64,000 bases of DNA. Origin: Gavia stellata (taxonomy: Eukaryota; Chordata; Aves; Gaviiformes; Gaviidae). Positions 11,923 through 25,300 of this stretch are shown here, one piece after another. The first letter of the stretch is position 1; each line of letters opens with the position of its first letter. The position numbers were made by a program, and so were the translations under genes. The stretch is from assembly GCF_030936135.1 (NCBI RefSeq), contig NC_082595.1, positions 23,945,930 to 24,009,929 on the forward strand. Reading direction: 5' to 3'. Below the pieces are notes generated by a model. That model searched no databases. It was not told the DNA's origin and worked only from the letters and a program-made list of their open reading frames with translations.

Positions 11923-11932
11923 TCTCGCGAGA
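11923..11932. promoter_or_regulatory. TCTCGCGAGA palindromic promoter element
   Basis: A perfect 10-bp palindrome TCTCGCGAGA. This is a known element of TATA-less, often bidirectional vertebrate promoters. Confidence 0.65.
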
Positions 11933-11999
11933 ACTTCGCCCCCCGCCCCGCCCCCCGCGCGGCGGGTGAGCGAGCGAGGTGGGTGCTGCGCGCGGGGGG

Positions 12000-12381
12000 A
12001 GGGGAGCGACGCGCACGGAACGGAACGGGGCGCGCGCAGTAGGGCTGGAACCGAGCGTGGAACGGGGCGCAGTCGGTTGCGCAGGAACAGAGCGTGGCGC
12101 GGCCGGGCAGGCGGAGGCCGCTGTAACCGCTGCGGGAGATGCCGCCGCCCTCATCGGCACGTACGGGGGAAAAACGGGCTGCGGTGGGGCGGTGGGCGGG
12201 CAGGAGGGAGCGGCGAGGGGAGAAGAAGGCGGAGGGAGAAGAAGGAGGCGCCTTCCTTCCTTCCTTCCCCCGTACCAGCAGGTACCGGGTGCTCCCGCGG
12301 CGGCTAGGCCGGCGCCGCTGGCGCAGCGCGGTCTCGGCTGGGGCCCTGGGCGGGCGCGGCCGCTGGCGCCCGGCCCCTTAT
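12000..12381 (+). other. AHCTF1: Probable AHCTF1 exon 1 (5' UTR); start approximate
   Basis: The start codon is in the next exon, only 6 nt after its acceptor, so an upstream untranslated exon is required. Within the island the best donor is CTTAT|GTAAGT at 12382, which gives an exon 1 ending at 12381. The 5' boundary shown is a placeholder inside the island. Other donors or start sites could be used. Confidence 0.45.
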
Positions 12382-13482
12382 GTAAGTGACCCCCTGGGCT
12401 GCGGCGCCGTGCCCAGCCACATGTGGCCCGGCCGCAGCGGGGGAGGCCGGGGCAGCCGGCGGCGCGGCCTGGGCAGCGCACATGGGAGGAGGAGGCGGTT
12501 GCGTGCGAGGCTCCGCAGCCAGGAAACGGCCGTCAAAGGCTGGGGGGCGTGGGAGAGGCGGCCGTTGCTGCTGGGAGCTTTCCCTCCTGCCCGGGCACCC
12601 GCCGCCCGACCGGCGCACGCCCCCGCCTCGCTCCTTCGGTCACTTTTTGGAGCGTTATTCTTCCTTCCAAATTTCTCCCCCCCGCCCGGTATCGTTTTCC
12701 AGGAGGAGGCGGGAAATTCGCTGTCTGCGTAGAGCGGCGGTCGCGGCAAGCGGGCTGGGTTTAATGGGGAGAGCACAGCTTTACAGGAATCCAGCGCGTT
12801 TTGTGGGGGTCTCTTGATTTTTGCACGAAGCACGCATCATGCCTTAAACAAAAGTGCTTGCCTTCTTCCTTAATGAAGGAAGGTAACTCTGGGTCTGGAG
12901 CTTCTGCCAATGGAAAGAAGCGTGGTGTCAGTCTTTCAGGTCTAATGATTGCTTCCTGATCGTGCTTGGTAAACTGATGGGAAATTTAGGGACTTAATTC
13001 TGTGGGGAATGCTGAACCCCGCGTGGCGTGTGTGGCTAAATGTGGTAGTTCAAGTGCCTTCTTAGTCTGGACGGTTGTATCAGTCTTGGCTGGCAGCTGC
13101 CACAGGCGTTTGGGCACACAGGACTGTATCCTGTTCTGCTGAGGACAGCTCCTCGTTCACTGACTGCACCAACTCGTTTTCCTGCATTGATTTGCCTGGG
13201 GTTTGCTTTCTTAGGACAGTGAAATGAACTTAATCAGGCATCTATTAACTTTGTTTCCTGTACCTAGTAAGCTGTCAGGTACGGTTTTAGAGAAATAACG
13301 GTGACAAGGCTTTGCTGGTGTGGTAGTGTTTTCCTTATGTGGTGGAGAGAATGCTTAAATCGGTAGGAGAGAGTCACCAAAAACCGGGGCCTGTTGCACG
13401 TGTTGCAAATGCTTTTGCAGTTCAGCTTGTCAGGTTGCTGCTCGTAAAAGTACGTTTCAGAATGAGCTATTCAAAAGCCATG

Positions 13483-13597
13483 TGGGCACGGTGCTGGGCA
13501 GCCTGCTCTAGGTGACCCTGCTTGAGCAGGGGGGTTGGGCCACATGGGTTCCAGGGATTGGAATCCTCTTTGTTGTGATTCCGTGATTCCGGAACTT
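13483..13597 (+). mobile_element. CR1 3'-end relic
   Basis: A plus-strand remnant of the CR1 3' UTR: GCAGCCTGCTCTAGGTGACC, then CTGCTTGAGCAGGGGGGTTG, ending in the tail-like TGTGATTCCGTGATTCC. It is strongly diverged and carries no coding part. Confidence 0.75.
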
Positions 13598-14856
13598 GTG
13601 CTGAGAGGGGCAAGCGGTGTGGTACGCTGGAAATGCCTTGTTAACTCCTGTCTCCCTGTGCTGGAAGGCTGCGTGTGTGTTGTGTACGGAGACACTTGGC
13701 ACCTCCATCCGTCTGTCCAGGTAGACCAAGCAATGTGAAAAAGAGCGCAATTTCAGAACTGGCTTTAGGAACTTTTGCTAGCTTAGCCACGTTAGGCAGG
13801 GACTGCAACTCTTGAATGGCAGTATAGTTGTGTTAGAGAATAACCATAGGAGGTAGCTGGGTAAACTGGCTCTAGTGTCAAATTCCGATCTGTGTTGGTT
13901 TGGTTTGCTTTCTCATTTAAAGGGAAATCAAGGCTGGGGTCTGCATCAGATACAGGATCTTAGCTGTTGGGGGCTGTTGGGCTAGAGGGCTGAAATTCTT
14001 TCTTCTTCTCACCTTCTGCTGTAGATCCGTGCTTCTCGGAGAGCTTGTGGAGCATCCGCACAACCTCTGCAAGACAATGTGTAGGCTGCACTTGAGTGCA
14101 ATAAGCCTGACTCTAGAATTCTGATACAGACGGTCTCTGTTGTGCTAGTGGCTTTTGAGACTAAAACTTTGGTTTTGGATTAAATGTAGGGGTTTTGCCT
14201 GAAACATTTGGGGGAGATTTTCTGCCTAAGTGGGAAGAAATGATCCAGTGGTACTCACCAAATCACCTGCTAACTCGCTCACAAAATCCTCTTTCTGTAG
14301 GAGTAAAATCCGCAAAGTGCAAATGCACTGAACCTGAATACTAAGTTGCAGAAAGTGTCTTTGCCATCTACTGCTACCCCAGTGCTTGTGAGTTGCTTCC
14401 TCGTTTTCTGGGGAAAATGTCATTGAACCAGTCGTCAATAATAATAATAATTCAAAAAATTTTATCATTGTCATCTTTACCTGTTATTCAACAAAGTGGA
14501 TGTTGCTTTTCTCAAAAGAACTTTGTTTTTCTTCCATTTCTTCTTCTTCTTTGGCTTCTTCCCATTCTTTGTCCTCTTTCCTTAGAAAGTGTGATCTGAA
14601 TAGTGTCACACAATGTTGTCTGTTCTCTGATCACCAAGTAACACTTCCCTGAAATCGCTTTAGCTTCCACATCTGGCTGAATGAAAGAATGACGCCTGTC
14701 AGCTGCAGCCTTTCTCAGTGAGATAGTAGGTCTCTACGTGCAAGAGGGAGTTAAAAGATGTCTGAGTGTGTCTTGGGTGCTGTTCTTTCTAAAAGTAAAG
14801 GGTTTTTTTAGCTCTCCTTGCAAACAAAGGGTGTAGTTTCACACATGTATGAGCTA

Positions 14857-15190
14857 GCATAACAGCATACTGCCACAAAATGGAGACGGAAGAATTCTCT
14901 CTCCTTCTTCCCAAAGCATTGTCCTGCCTCCTTCCTTGTGCCAACTTTTAGGCTTGCTAGTTCTCTCTGCAAGCCAGTTTAAGGCTCTAACCTGGTGGAA
15001 AACGATCTACTTTTCTGGGTTACTTTCCTGTCTGCTTAGGGTGTTAACTTGGCTCATCAAGTGCTCTAAAAAGTGTTCGAGTCAGTGCAAGGTAAGCCAC
15101 AGGAATACAGTAGTAGAAAAAAGGAGCAGATGGAGAGATGGGAGGCAGCAGCAAGGCCTCTCTTTTGGTGGCAGTGAAGTCAACATGTTT
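14857..15190 (+). repeat. Unclassified dispersed repeat, copy A
   Basis: It shares a series of words in the same order with 27801-28040: CATAACAGC-CTGCC, CCTTGTGCCAACTTT, GCCAGTT...CTC-AACCTGG, GA-AACGATC and TTTGGTGG. This collinearity suggests two diverged copies of one old interspersed repeat. I cannot name the family. Confidence 0.45.
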
Positions 15191-16656
15191 TGTGAAATCA
15201 TATCTTCAGCTGTGACTGACCGTATTTTTAGCTTTCTCTTCAGTAAGCCCATAGCATTGTTGGCCTTTGAAACTGATTTTCATGTACTACCGTCAGTCAA
15301 AACTGACATCCCAGAACTCTGACTTGGCTGTATATGATTTTGCTTGAATGTGTAATTTCTCTCTTTTTTTTTTTGTTCTGGAGCTTTTTAATCCAAAAAT
15401 CTATCATCAGTCTATGACTTGTGGCATGTTCCTTTCTTTGGAAATAGTTCATGATGTTTGGCAGTCATAAGTACCTAAGATGAAGAAGAATGGTAATTTT
15501 GGCAACCTGTACACAGACCACTTTTGTATAGGATAATGCTGGGAGGTTGGATTCTGGTTTATTCCTGAACATGGAGTAATCCTGTGCTGCTTTACAGTAA
15601 TCTGATTTCTGACAGACAGAAATAGGTATATGATTGTAGTCATTGTTTCCAAAGACAGCAGAAATGCAGTTAGTGTTGGATGTATCTCTTAAAGGAGAGG
15701 CTTCATGCCTTTAACCTATGTCTGTCGAGCTATTTTCCCACTGTTTTGATTTGCCAATAATCCTTTGTTTAATTTAGCAGAATGGTGCAAGTAAACATCC
15801 TAATAACCAGATCGCTATATACATTGTTCATAATTTATCATGGAGTTTATCATCCTTGTTCCATATGGCCAAGCCAGATGTCTAGAAAACAAAACGTTTA
15901 AAATGCCCATTGGCTTACCAGAGGAAACGTGGGTATGCCTGATGCTCTAGCATTTTCACATGCTTTTATATGTAGTTAATAACTGCAGCATGGTTAACTT
16001 TAAAGTTACATGAATGGTCCAGTTGTTGGAGTGTTACTTATTTGATGGGTCTTATTGGTGGTATTGGACTGATAAGCACATTTGACGTGTACTGTAGACA
16101 GGACTACGTCGTGTCAAGGTGTGATCGTTCCACCAGGGAAGCGTACTTTCTGATTTGGTGGGGAGTTTGGGGTGGTGAGTGGTTTGTTTTTAAACTCAAA
16201 TCTCCCCAGCAGAGTATCTTAAAATTTGATTTCCAGTTTGACCACACAAAGTTCTGTACTCTTGACCTGTCCAGGTAGGCAGTGGCAAAGGCAGCGTGAC
16301 TCAGGGTGACTCTTGGAGAGCATGCAGATAAGAAGTTTTCTTGAATGCTATGACCTGCCCTACTGGAAGATACTTTTTCACTCTTTTTCTTAAAACTATC
16401 TTGCTACTAGTATATTATATTAGTAATCATGAAGTACTTACCACACAGATTTGTTTTTCAGACATCTCTGTGCTTATTTACAAAAGAGATTTATTTCTTT
16501 TTTCACTACGATGATATATCCTCTTTCTGGAATTTTGTGCTGTTTTCTAAAATTCCTTAATATATGTTGTCATAGTCAGTGCTCTCTCTTAAAGCCAGAT
16601 TGACCAACAGAATATTTTAAAAGAGGCTACTTTTGGGGGGGAAAGGGTGTGTGTTG

Positions 16657-17357
16657 ATTGTTCAATGTTTTCATTAATGATCTGGATGATGGGGCAGAGC
16701 ATACCCTCAGCAAGCTGGCTGATGATACAAAACTGGGAAGAGTGGCGATACACCAGTGGGTTGTGCTGCCATCCAGAGGGACTTTGACAGGCTGGAGAAA
16801 TGGGCTGACAGGAACCTCATGCGGTTCAACAAGGGGGAGTGCAAAGTCCTGCACCTGGGGAGGATCAATCCCATGCACCAGCATATGTTGGGGGCTGCCC
16901 AGCTGGAAAGCACCACCCTGGGTGTCGCGGTGGACACCAAGTTGACCGTGAGCCAGCAATGTGCCCTTGCGGCAAAGGCGGATGACAGTACCCTGGGCTG
17001 CATGAGGAGGAGGGTTGCCAGCAGGTGGAGGGAGGTGATCCTTCCTCTAATCAGCACTGGTGAGGCCACACCTGGAGTGCTGTGCCCAGGCCTGGGCTCT
17101 CCAGTCTCACAAGAGAGATATGGCGGTACTGGAGAGAGTGCAGCAAAGGGCCACAAAGATGGTTAGAGCGGACTGGAGCACCTCTCCTGTGATGAAAGGT
17201 TGAGAAAGCTGGGACTGTTCAGCCTGGAGAAGAGAAGGATCAGGGGAATCTCCTCAATGCATATAAATATCTGAAGGGAGGGGGTAGAGAAGACGGCGCC
17301 AAGTACTTTCCAGTGGTGCCTGGTGACAGGACCAGAGGCAATGTGCACAAACTGAAA
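16657..17357 (+). mobile_element. CR1 LINE fragment with RT motif
   Basis: Plus-strand CR1 ORF2 covering the end of the RT domain: FNVFINDLDDG, then LSKLADDTKLG with the catalytic ADD intact, ADRNLMRFNKGECKVLHLG, and on to [21 protein letters not shown]. Several frameshifts and stops break the frame. Its own 3' end is missing: it stops within the RGNxHKL block at about 17357. It lies in AHCTF1 intron 1 in the sense orientation. Confidence 0.9.
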
Positions 17358-19237
17358 CATTTGAAAGATGCTATTCACCAACCCAGTATATCTGTATTAC
17401 TATTTGGTATTCTGGGTTACTCATAAAACATTCATTAAATCATTACAATTAAACTAAGCTGGAATGCTGGTCAAATTGTGGGGCTTTTTACTCTCTGGAG
17501 CCCCTGGATGCAGGGCAAAAGTTCATCCCGCTGTCACTTTGAAATGACGACAAGTACCAAAAAGCAAACCCAACAAAACTAGTTGCAAGTAAGTTGTCCC
17601 ACTTGGAACTTGATCTGTGCTAGTTGTGAACGCTGGCAGAGTGGTCAGCTGGCTGGCTGGCTGCAGCAGTGTCCTGCAATACTGACTTTGCTATCAGCAA
17701 CACTTTTTTCAAAGTGTTGACTTGTGCTTAGTGCAGGACCCTGACTTAACATCCTGTGTTTCACGCGCTCATTGTTTTCATGCTGGCAGAAGATACTGGA
17801 ACATATTCTCAGATAGAGTGCTTGTGACTTGAAATGCAGTAGATTGCAATGCCCAGGCTTTAGAGCTTTCTCCACAGAAGTACAATTGACATAAATTGTA
17901 TTTACTTACAAACATTTCCCTTTAATGACTTTGTGTTGCTCCCAGAGTCTAGTCTTGAAAACCGGCTGTAATCTCCTATGCTGTAAGGAAAATAGCTTAT
18001 TAGTTTACGCTGGAAGAAACAATCGTAAAACTTTATTTGCAGGAGAACATCTATGGTACAGTTAATGCAATAGGCTTTGTGTGCACATTTAAGTGGCTGG
18101 TTGTACTGGGTTGTAGCACAAGGTAAGGGTTCTCTTTGATGCCTGAATTGGTCAGCATGTGTAATGCTCAGGAATAGTGAACTACGTGTGATATCTTCCT
18201 TTTGCGACTTCATGAAGAAAGCAGTGCTATTGAACAAGATAATTCAATCTGTCTTGTCTTCCGGAGGCTTTTTCAATAACCCACAGAACTTGCAAAACAT
18301 AGTTACTTAAAGTAGTTCATATTTCCATGTGTATGGAATATCTCTTATTTAGCCAACTATTTAATCTATTTATCTATTTAAACTATTTAATCTTGTAAAT
18401 CACTTCAGCTTTTAAGTTTTTCCACAAAAAAGTCTTATCTTGACATACTGAAATGTGAACTCTTTGTCAAGCGCCTACAGAAGTATGGAAACTGTTTGAA
18501 AGGCCTAGAAACTTTTGTAAACTACCGTAGAGAAGGGATAAGGCCAGGCAACAGGAAGGAAAGGACTGGAATAAGGAATATGAGGCTTTAGGTAGAGAAA
18601 AAATTAGTGTTTTGAAGTGCTGTGCTATGTTTACATCATAAGTGTATGGAAAACTGCTACGTAATTGATGAGCTATGAAAGTCTGTATTGCTTGTGATGT
18701 GAAAATACCAATGGTACATTTTGTAGAAGCATTTGAGAATGAAGGTAGTTAACACTTTAGTATTCCTTAATGTTCAAAATAAACATGTAAAAAGTGAATG
18801 AGACACAAATCATGTGTGAAATCTACTAGAAGACAACTGACCATAAATAATAATGTACAACATCACGGGAAAGGACAAATGGAAACTTATACCTGTTACT
18901 GAGAAGCTTTTTAAATTTGATATTTCTCAGATAGCATCTTACTAACCTATGCGAGCAAGCTTGAACTCAGTGTATTGTTTTTTTTTCCTCTTATTTATCT
19001 TGTCAGTACCTCTGTGTCACTATTTGTTGGTGATCCCATAGGCATCAGAAAAGCAAAGGATCCTCCTTTTGCTCTGCTGAGAGTTCAAAAGCTGTCCTGA
19101 GTGACATTTTTCTAAGGAAAAGAGCTACAGGAGATGTATAGGAGATAATTCACTGCATACTGATGAAACTTCTGTCAATCTCAAAACTATTTACGGCTGA
19201 CATGAGTCTATTTTTGCATTTTTTTCTTTATTTACAG

Positions 19238-19364
19238 TGAAGAATGCGAGACCTAACGGCTCGGGCAACGAGCAGTCTGCTGCTGTTTCCAGAGGTGACT
19301 ATTCAGGCACTTGGGGAAGATGGCATAACCCTAGATTCTGTGCTGTGCGGGAAGCTTTCTGGAG
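19238..19364 (+). CDS. AHCTF1: AHCTF1 exon 2 (start codon at 19244)
   Basis: Acceptor TTTACAG, 6 nt of 5' UTR, then ATG. Encodes residues 1-41, beginning [11 protein letters not shown], the start of the beta-propeller. Donor GTGAGC; ends after the first base of a codon. Confidence 0.93.
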
Positions 19365-22300
19365 GTGAGCATTTTCCCCTAAATTTGGTGGTGGTATAAA
19401 GCTGTTATGGCCTGGAGGTTACCTGAAGCATAGGGTCATAGTATCAACTGTGTCAGGTTGGCGCTGTTAAGATGCATCAAGTTTGGAGAGAACAAAAAGG
19501 ATGTTGTAACGATTGAAAATGCTAATATGAAAACACTAGTATAGTTAAACTTTGAAATTACAACCCCGTGCACCGGTCTTGTGCTATTAGAATAATTTAC
19601 TTAAACCTGCTGAGTCAGTGAGCCCTCCTCAATTTCTACTTAAATACAAGGCAGGTTTCCAAAAAGTAATAGTGTTGGTTTGGGCCGTATTTATTTGCAC
19701 CAGCTCAAGCTCTATGACCGTCATAACATCACACGCAGAAATAGTTCTCCCACAATGTTACAGCGGCAAAAGCCCTTGCTTTTTCTTTTCTAGTCTGAAT
19801 AAAAACAGAAGGAAGAGGGCAGCACTGTTAAGCGCTGCAGCCGTATTTCCAAAGTATTTAATAGGATGCAGATGAGTAGCCAGCGAGAGCTGCTGGAAGT
19901 GGCTAAGCAGATTAGGTAGGTGACTTTCCAGGTGATCTGAAAGCAGAGCTGGGTGCCGAGCTGGATGTCGAGGCTTCTGTCAAGACCAGGTAGAATCTAT
20001 CTGCCTAACTGTCAATGCAGTAATGGAGTTAATACTTCCTTGGAGTTTGAAGCAGTTCAGTGGAGCAAACGCCTTAAATTCTTTCTGTGATCGGCACGTG
20101 TAAAAGTTTAAATTTACTAACGCAGTGCCTGTTTTAAGACAATTTCTTGCTGAAGTCCAAATCCCTGCCCAAAGGAGGCACGCGTCAAGTGACATTTGTA
20201 AACTGGAAATGAATTGGCTTAGATTTGTTATATTTGAAGTATGCTTTAAGACTTGTATTCCCGTCGGTATTTAGATGATTTCTAACAAAACCAAGCCAAC
20301 TATGGTACAAAGACTATAGATCAATATATTGTGATCTTTATCCCAAACGATCAAAATTCTTCAGTGTGGGAACGACAAGTACAAATGCAAAATAAAAAGG
20401 TGGTTAATGTTAAGATGTATTGCTTGAGGATTTCAATGGGTGATTTTAGAGAACTGACCAGAATTAGGGAAGTCGGTCTTCCTCCGTTAGGGCCTTTTAT
20501 TGAAGGAAAGGGGCAGTGACTGTGACTTTTTTCAGTTGTTTTGAGTCTTGTGTTGGAACGTTGCTTTCGTCGGCTTTCTTTTCTCTTACAGGGAGAAATG
20601 GCCTAGCATGGTTGGCGTGTGGTCCTCAACTGGAGGTAGTGAACTCTGTGACAGGAGAGAGGCTCTCTGCATATCGTTTCAGTGGAGTAAATGAACAGCG
20701 TCCCACTGTTCGTGTGGTAAAGGAGTTCTACTGGCAGAAGAGAACTGGACTACTGGTTGGGTTGGAAGAAGCAGCGGGAAGTGTTCTCTGTCTGTACGAC
20801 CTTGGAATATCGAGAGTGGTTAAAGCAGTTGTTCTTCCAGGAAGGGTACGTACTTTTTAAGCGGCGAAAGGAAGCTTTTATGTTGTTAGGTGCTGCATAA
20901 TCCTGCTTCAGGAAAAGCTTTGGAGCACCTCTTAGTAGGAGGTGTTTTGTTCTGTATTGCATTAACGTACTGTCACTTCAGAGAATCCAGTCGAGAGACC
21001 CTTAATGTAAAATCTTGGGCTTAACGGTACCATTATCTCTGAGTCTACTGAGAGTAAACCAAATTTCCTGGTTTTATTGTAGAGCACATAGTTACCTAAT
21101 TCTCCGCTTCCACAAAAAGGCATTGCAAAATACCTTTTCCTGGCCAGCGTGAGAAAGGGAAAAAACCCACTCTTTCAAGCGTCCGTAGCATGCATTTCCT
21201 AAACGGTTAATTTCTGTCAGAAATAGTGTCTTTAAAATAACCTCAAACTTCCACAGTTGTGCTGTAAATGACTGAGACCCATTCCCATGAATCTCAGGCT
21301 AGCAAGCAGGTCTGACTTTAGAGCAGAACACATTTTTGTGTTGACTTAAGTAGGAAAAACGAGCCTTGAGTGAGGTATCTGACAGACTGTTGAAAGAGTG
21401 ACTTTCAGTCTGAAGCCCTTGAATCTCTGCTCATTGAATATTGTGTTTGTGTAGGTGGGATGCACTGGTGTGATGTTACTCATTTTTTTCTGTCTTCTGT
21501 AACCCATAAACTCAAGTGTCATAATGTCCCCTAGCCTCATTGTCTTAATGTAAACAAGAATCAGCGTCAGTTAATAGAAAACTCAGATTCCCTGTATTTT
21601 TCTCACCTTAGAATCTGCCACAAATAAATACTTATCTATTACTCAGCTTTCCGTAACGTGATTTGGTTTGACTTGCTAGAATACAGCTGGAGGGAGTTTG
21701 GTTTGTTTGTAGTGCTACAGCGTGATTACTAGCAGTAAGCATTTGTATTGTGGTGATTTCTAAAGATATGAGTTGGGTTGGTGCTCCGCTGTGTTAGTTT
21801 GCCTATCATCTTGATAAATCTTAGAGTTTGAGATGGAAGGACAAGCTGTGTGCTGACATCAGTGTATAATCAGTAAGTAAACTATGTTTGTGAAAAAGGT
21901 CATAGCTTTGTTAAGTTTTTTTTCTTTGACCTACGTAAGCAGGGAATAGGAAAAGGAAAGGTTAAGAAGGATCATGTCACATACCGAATCTGTGTCTACC
22001 CAAGTGATTTGAAATAGAGCGTAGTTAGACCTGCCAGTTGTATTGGGGAGTTCTTCTATACCGCAAGACAATGGTTCAGGAGAAAATACGAAGAAGCCTC
22101 GGGGGGAAAAGTTGGCTGTTGTGTGATAAAGGTTATGGATTTTGGAATAAAGCCAAAGCTTACCTGAAGTTCTGCTCTTATGCCCTCAACGCTCTTGATG
22201 ACAAGCATGTTTGGCCTGTTGCTTTCATTTTGCTTCCTATCTTTTTGCTATTAGCTTGGTTAGATCAGCATAGACAGGCCACAGGTATTGCTAGTCGGAC

Positions 22301-25300
22301 TGTTAACTTCTAAGTTGTGAGTGGGAGTAAGGGTTAGCAAGAACAAGTAGATAAAACTTGCCCCTGGCCACTGTCCCTATGCTTTGAATTTATTCTGTAA
22401 GTCATACTTCCAAATTATACATTATGTAACATGTGTTTTTAATCTGCCTGAACCTTTCTCTGACTTTCGTAATGATGATTTTTAAACCTAAATTGCAGAT
22501 CTAGTCTCAACATCACGTTCTGCAGTTTTTGTTGTTACTGTTTTAAGGCTTTGATGAGCACCTTAATTTCTGGACTGTTTTCCGTGTGGGTATATCTTCA
22601 GTGGACAACTAAGTTCTACAGGTTAAGCCTAACTTTGAGCAACTCTGGTCCAAGGTGTCAAGCCGTTAGTGTATTAATACGGGGTATTTATAGTGACTGT
22701 ATGACTGCCTTTTAGTGTAAGAGTAGATGTGTAGTCATTCAGAGAGCAAAGGAATGAGTTAAAAAACCCAAACTCACAAGCTGAGGAAGAATTTAGGCAT
22801 AATTTTTTTTGTTTTTTTCTTTCTTTTTTTTTTCTTTTTTTTTTTTCTGGAGAACAAGTCTTATGAGGAGCAGCTGAGGGACGTGGGGTTGTTTAGTCTG
22901 GAGAAGAGGAGGCTGAGAGGAGACCTTATCACTCTCTACAACTACCTGAAAGGAGGTTGCAGAGAGGTGGGTGTTGGCCTGTTCTCCCATGTATCTAGCG
23001 ATAGAATGAGAGGAAATGGCCTTGAGTTGCGCCGGGGGAGGTTTAGACTGGATATTAGGAAAAATTTTGTTACTGAGAGAGTGGTCAAACATTGGAAGAG
23101 GCTATGCAGGGAGGTGGTGGAGTGCCCATCACTGGAGGTGTTCAAAAAACGTGTAGACGTGGCACTTTGGGACATGGTTTAGTGGGCATGGTGGTGTTGG
23201 GTTGATGGTTGGACTTGATGATCTCACAGGTCTTTTCCAACCTTAATGGTTCTGTGATTCTGTGCTCTCTAACTGCCCTCTGGATATACAGGTGAAATGC
23301 CGCATGAAAGAGTTAATGGAGTATTATTTGAACTGGATTCTAGTAAAAGCAAATCTGAATTTAAAACATTCATTATATTGAATTGGTTTCTAATGGTTGT
23401 ATGTTTCAGAAGTATGGAAGGGTTCAAATTTCGCTGGTTTGTATGAGGCAGAAGGGTAGCATTCAGATTCAGTGAGCTGAGAAAAGCATCCTTTCTTCTT
23501 TCCCAGAATGAGTTGGCAGTAGTCTGGGAGAATATGAAAAGCCAGTGCATAGCGCAGTGGAAAAATATGCAGTTTCAGGAGCTTCTATGTGGAAAACTGA
23601 AGTGTTAAAACCAGGCAACATTTTTGGAAGACCGTATGCAAAAATGGAAGAGATTCCTTTGGGGCCAGTTGTACAATGAAAGAAATCTTTAAGAAAAAGA
23701 AGTTAGAAAGAACACTTGACCTTTGGCTAATTCTGCAGCAAGATATGTACAGTATTTTGAAGACTGGAAATTGCATTAGCTTTCCTATAAATCTGACAGA
23801 AACCCAAGTTGTCCAAATTACTGTAGGTACTTCTAAGATTAGAATTCTCGTGACCAAGATGAAAGGTAAATTCTGTGGTAGATTTCCAGGCAGTGTAGTC
23901 CCAGCAAGTGCTTGATATGGGAGAGGAGAAAACTTTGGGGCTTAGGGGTTTGGTTATTTTTCCCCACCTCTTGGGGGGTGGGGGGTGGGGTGGGGGAAAT
24001 GTATTAAAAAATGGACTACCTTGTGATGCTCACTTCTTTGTTTTATTTTCCTGTCAAACTGTGCTGTTGATGTAAAGGTTCCTGGTTTTCTTGTGCTGCT
24101 TTTTGTAAGAAGGCTGAACCATAGCCTGTGTTCTTTTGTTGTATAGCTTTAGTGCCGGAGTCTTTGTGCGCTTGTATCTCTGCTCTAGCAGTCAGTATTG
24201 TCCTGGGACGTGTTGCAGGTGCTGAAAGGTCTGTCTTCCCCTTGTAATAAAGCTGCGTGCAGACTGCTCCGCATGTTCAAGAGCAGTGTGCGCTTCTTCC
24301 TTAGCTGGTGTTAGCTCTTTCTCTAACAAGCTGCTGTTCTTTTTGCCGTTGTTTTAGGCTGGCTTTTAAAATTTCTGTTAACATTCCTAAAAGTGCTGGT
24401 GTGCATTTACACCTTTTCTTACTTTATCTGGCGGTTATTTTTATTCTAAATGAGGACTTGTGTAAATTTTGCTAAGCTACTATCTCCCTTCAACACTTTC
24501 CAAAAATGTTTCATTCCCATGGAAAATGGTGTGTCTACCATGCAGCTTGACCGCTGCCTCATCTGACTTACAGCCATGATCTCTCCGAATACCTGTTTGG
24601 CAAAGAAGGCGTAGACTGTATCGCAGTGCTGATGGGCTGTGAGCAGTGGGAGAACTAGGTGTAGCTTTGTCTTTCTAACTGAAGTCCCTTAAATAGGATG
24701 AAGTTTCTTGCCTATAACTGGTTTTCTGTGTTTAATTCTTAGAGTTAATTATGTCTAAGTAGGGAGTGGCAATTGGTAAGCTGTAATATTAGAATGGACC
24801 TTTTCAGCTGAAGTTAATTCAGTTAAATATTAACCTGTTGCTTTCCTGCAGGTAAGTGCCATAGAACCCATAACTAATCAGGGAGGAGCCAGCGCGAGCA
24901 CTCGGCACCTACATCAGAGTCTGCGATGGTTCTTCGGAGTGGCAGCCGTGGCTACAGATGTTGGTCATCTACTTCTGGTTGACCTTTGTTTGGATGATTT
25001 TTCTTGCACTCAGAATGAAAGAGAAGCATCGGGTAAGCTTGCCGTTTTTAAGCTTGAATTTAAAAGTCAGAAATCTTGTGTCTTTTAAAGAAACTATATG
25101 CATCCCGCTTTGAAGATACTCGTGTGCAGACATTCATGGCTACTGGTTACAGGTGTCGGTTTGACATCGTGTAGTGCTGAAGTGATTAAAAATGGGAGTG
25201 GCTTAATACGCCTTCTAATGTTATAAATGCCCCCCTCCCACCAAGATCCCTATGGCACTATGATTCTTGCCAGTGAGGTGTAGGAATTTTCCCATCTGAG

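Larger units (their letters stand above)
11565..12760. promoter_or_regulatory. AHCTF1: AHCTF1 CpG-island promoter
   Basis: A CpG-dense island immediately upstream of and across the probable first exon. Within 200 bp it carries two inverted ZNF143-type sites, two ETS sites, an E2F-type site and a TCTCGCGAGA palindrome, with no obvious TATA box. This is typical of housekeeping, cell-cycle-linked and often bidirectional promoters. The exact start site cannot be read from sequence. Long open frames crossing the island on both strands are compositional artefacts. Confidence 0.8.
12382..19237 (+). other. AHCTF1: AHCTF1 intron 1
   Basis: A 6.9-kb first intron. It contains the downstream part of the CpG island, a decayed CR1 3' end at 13.5 kb, an unclassified dispersed repeat at 14.9 kb and a CR1 copy at 16.7 kb. 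No independent gene is visible. Confidence 0.6.
20846..24851 (+). other. AHCTF1: AHCTF1 intron 3
   Basis: A 4.0-kb intron holding a T-rich tract (22802-22846), a CR1 copy (22846-23264) and a G-run with quadruplex potential (23973-23996). No further gene is seen. Confidence 0.9.

Noticed and set aside
11555..12481. 308-codon minus-strand open frame, and several plus-strand ones, at the AHCTF1 promoter
   Set aside because: CpG-island artefacts: Arg/Pro/Ala-rich products overlapping on both strands, with no domain and no splice support.
23676..23915. 79-codon frame in intron 3
   Set aside because: No family match, no splice support and no codon-like constraint visible.
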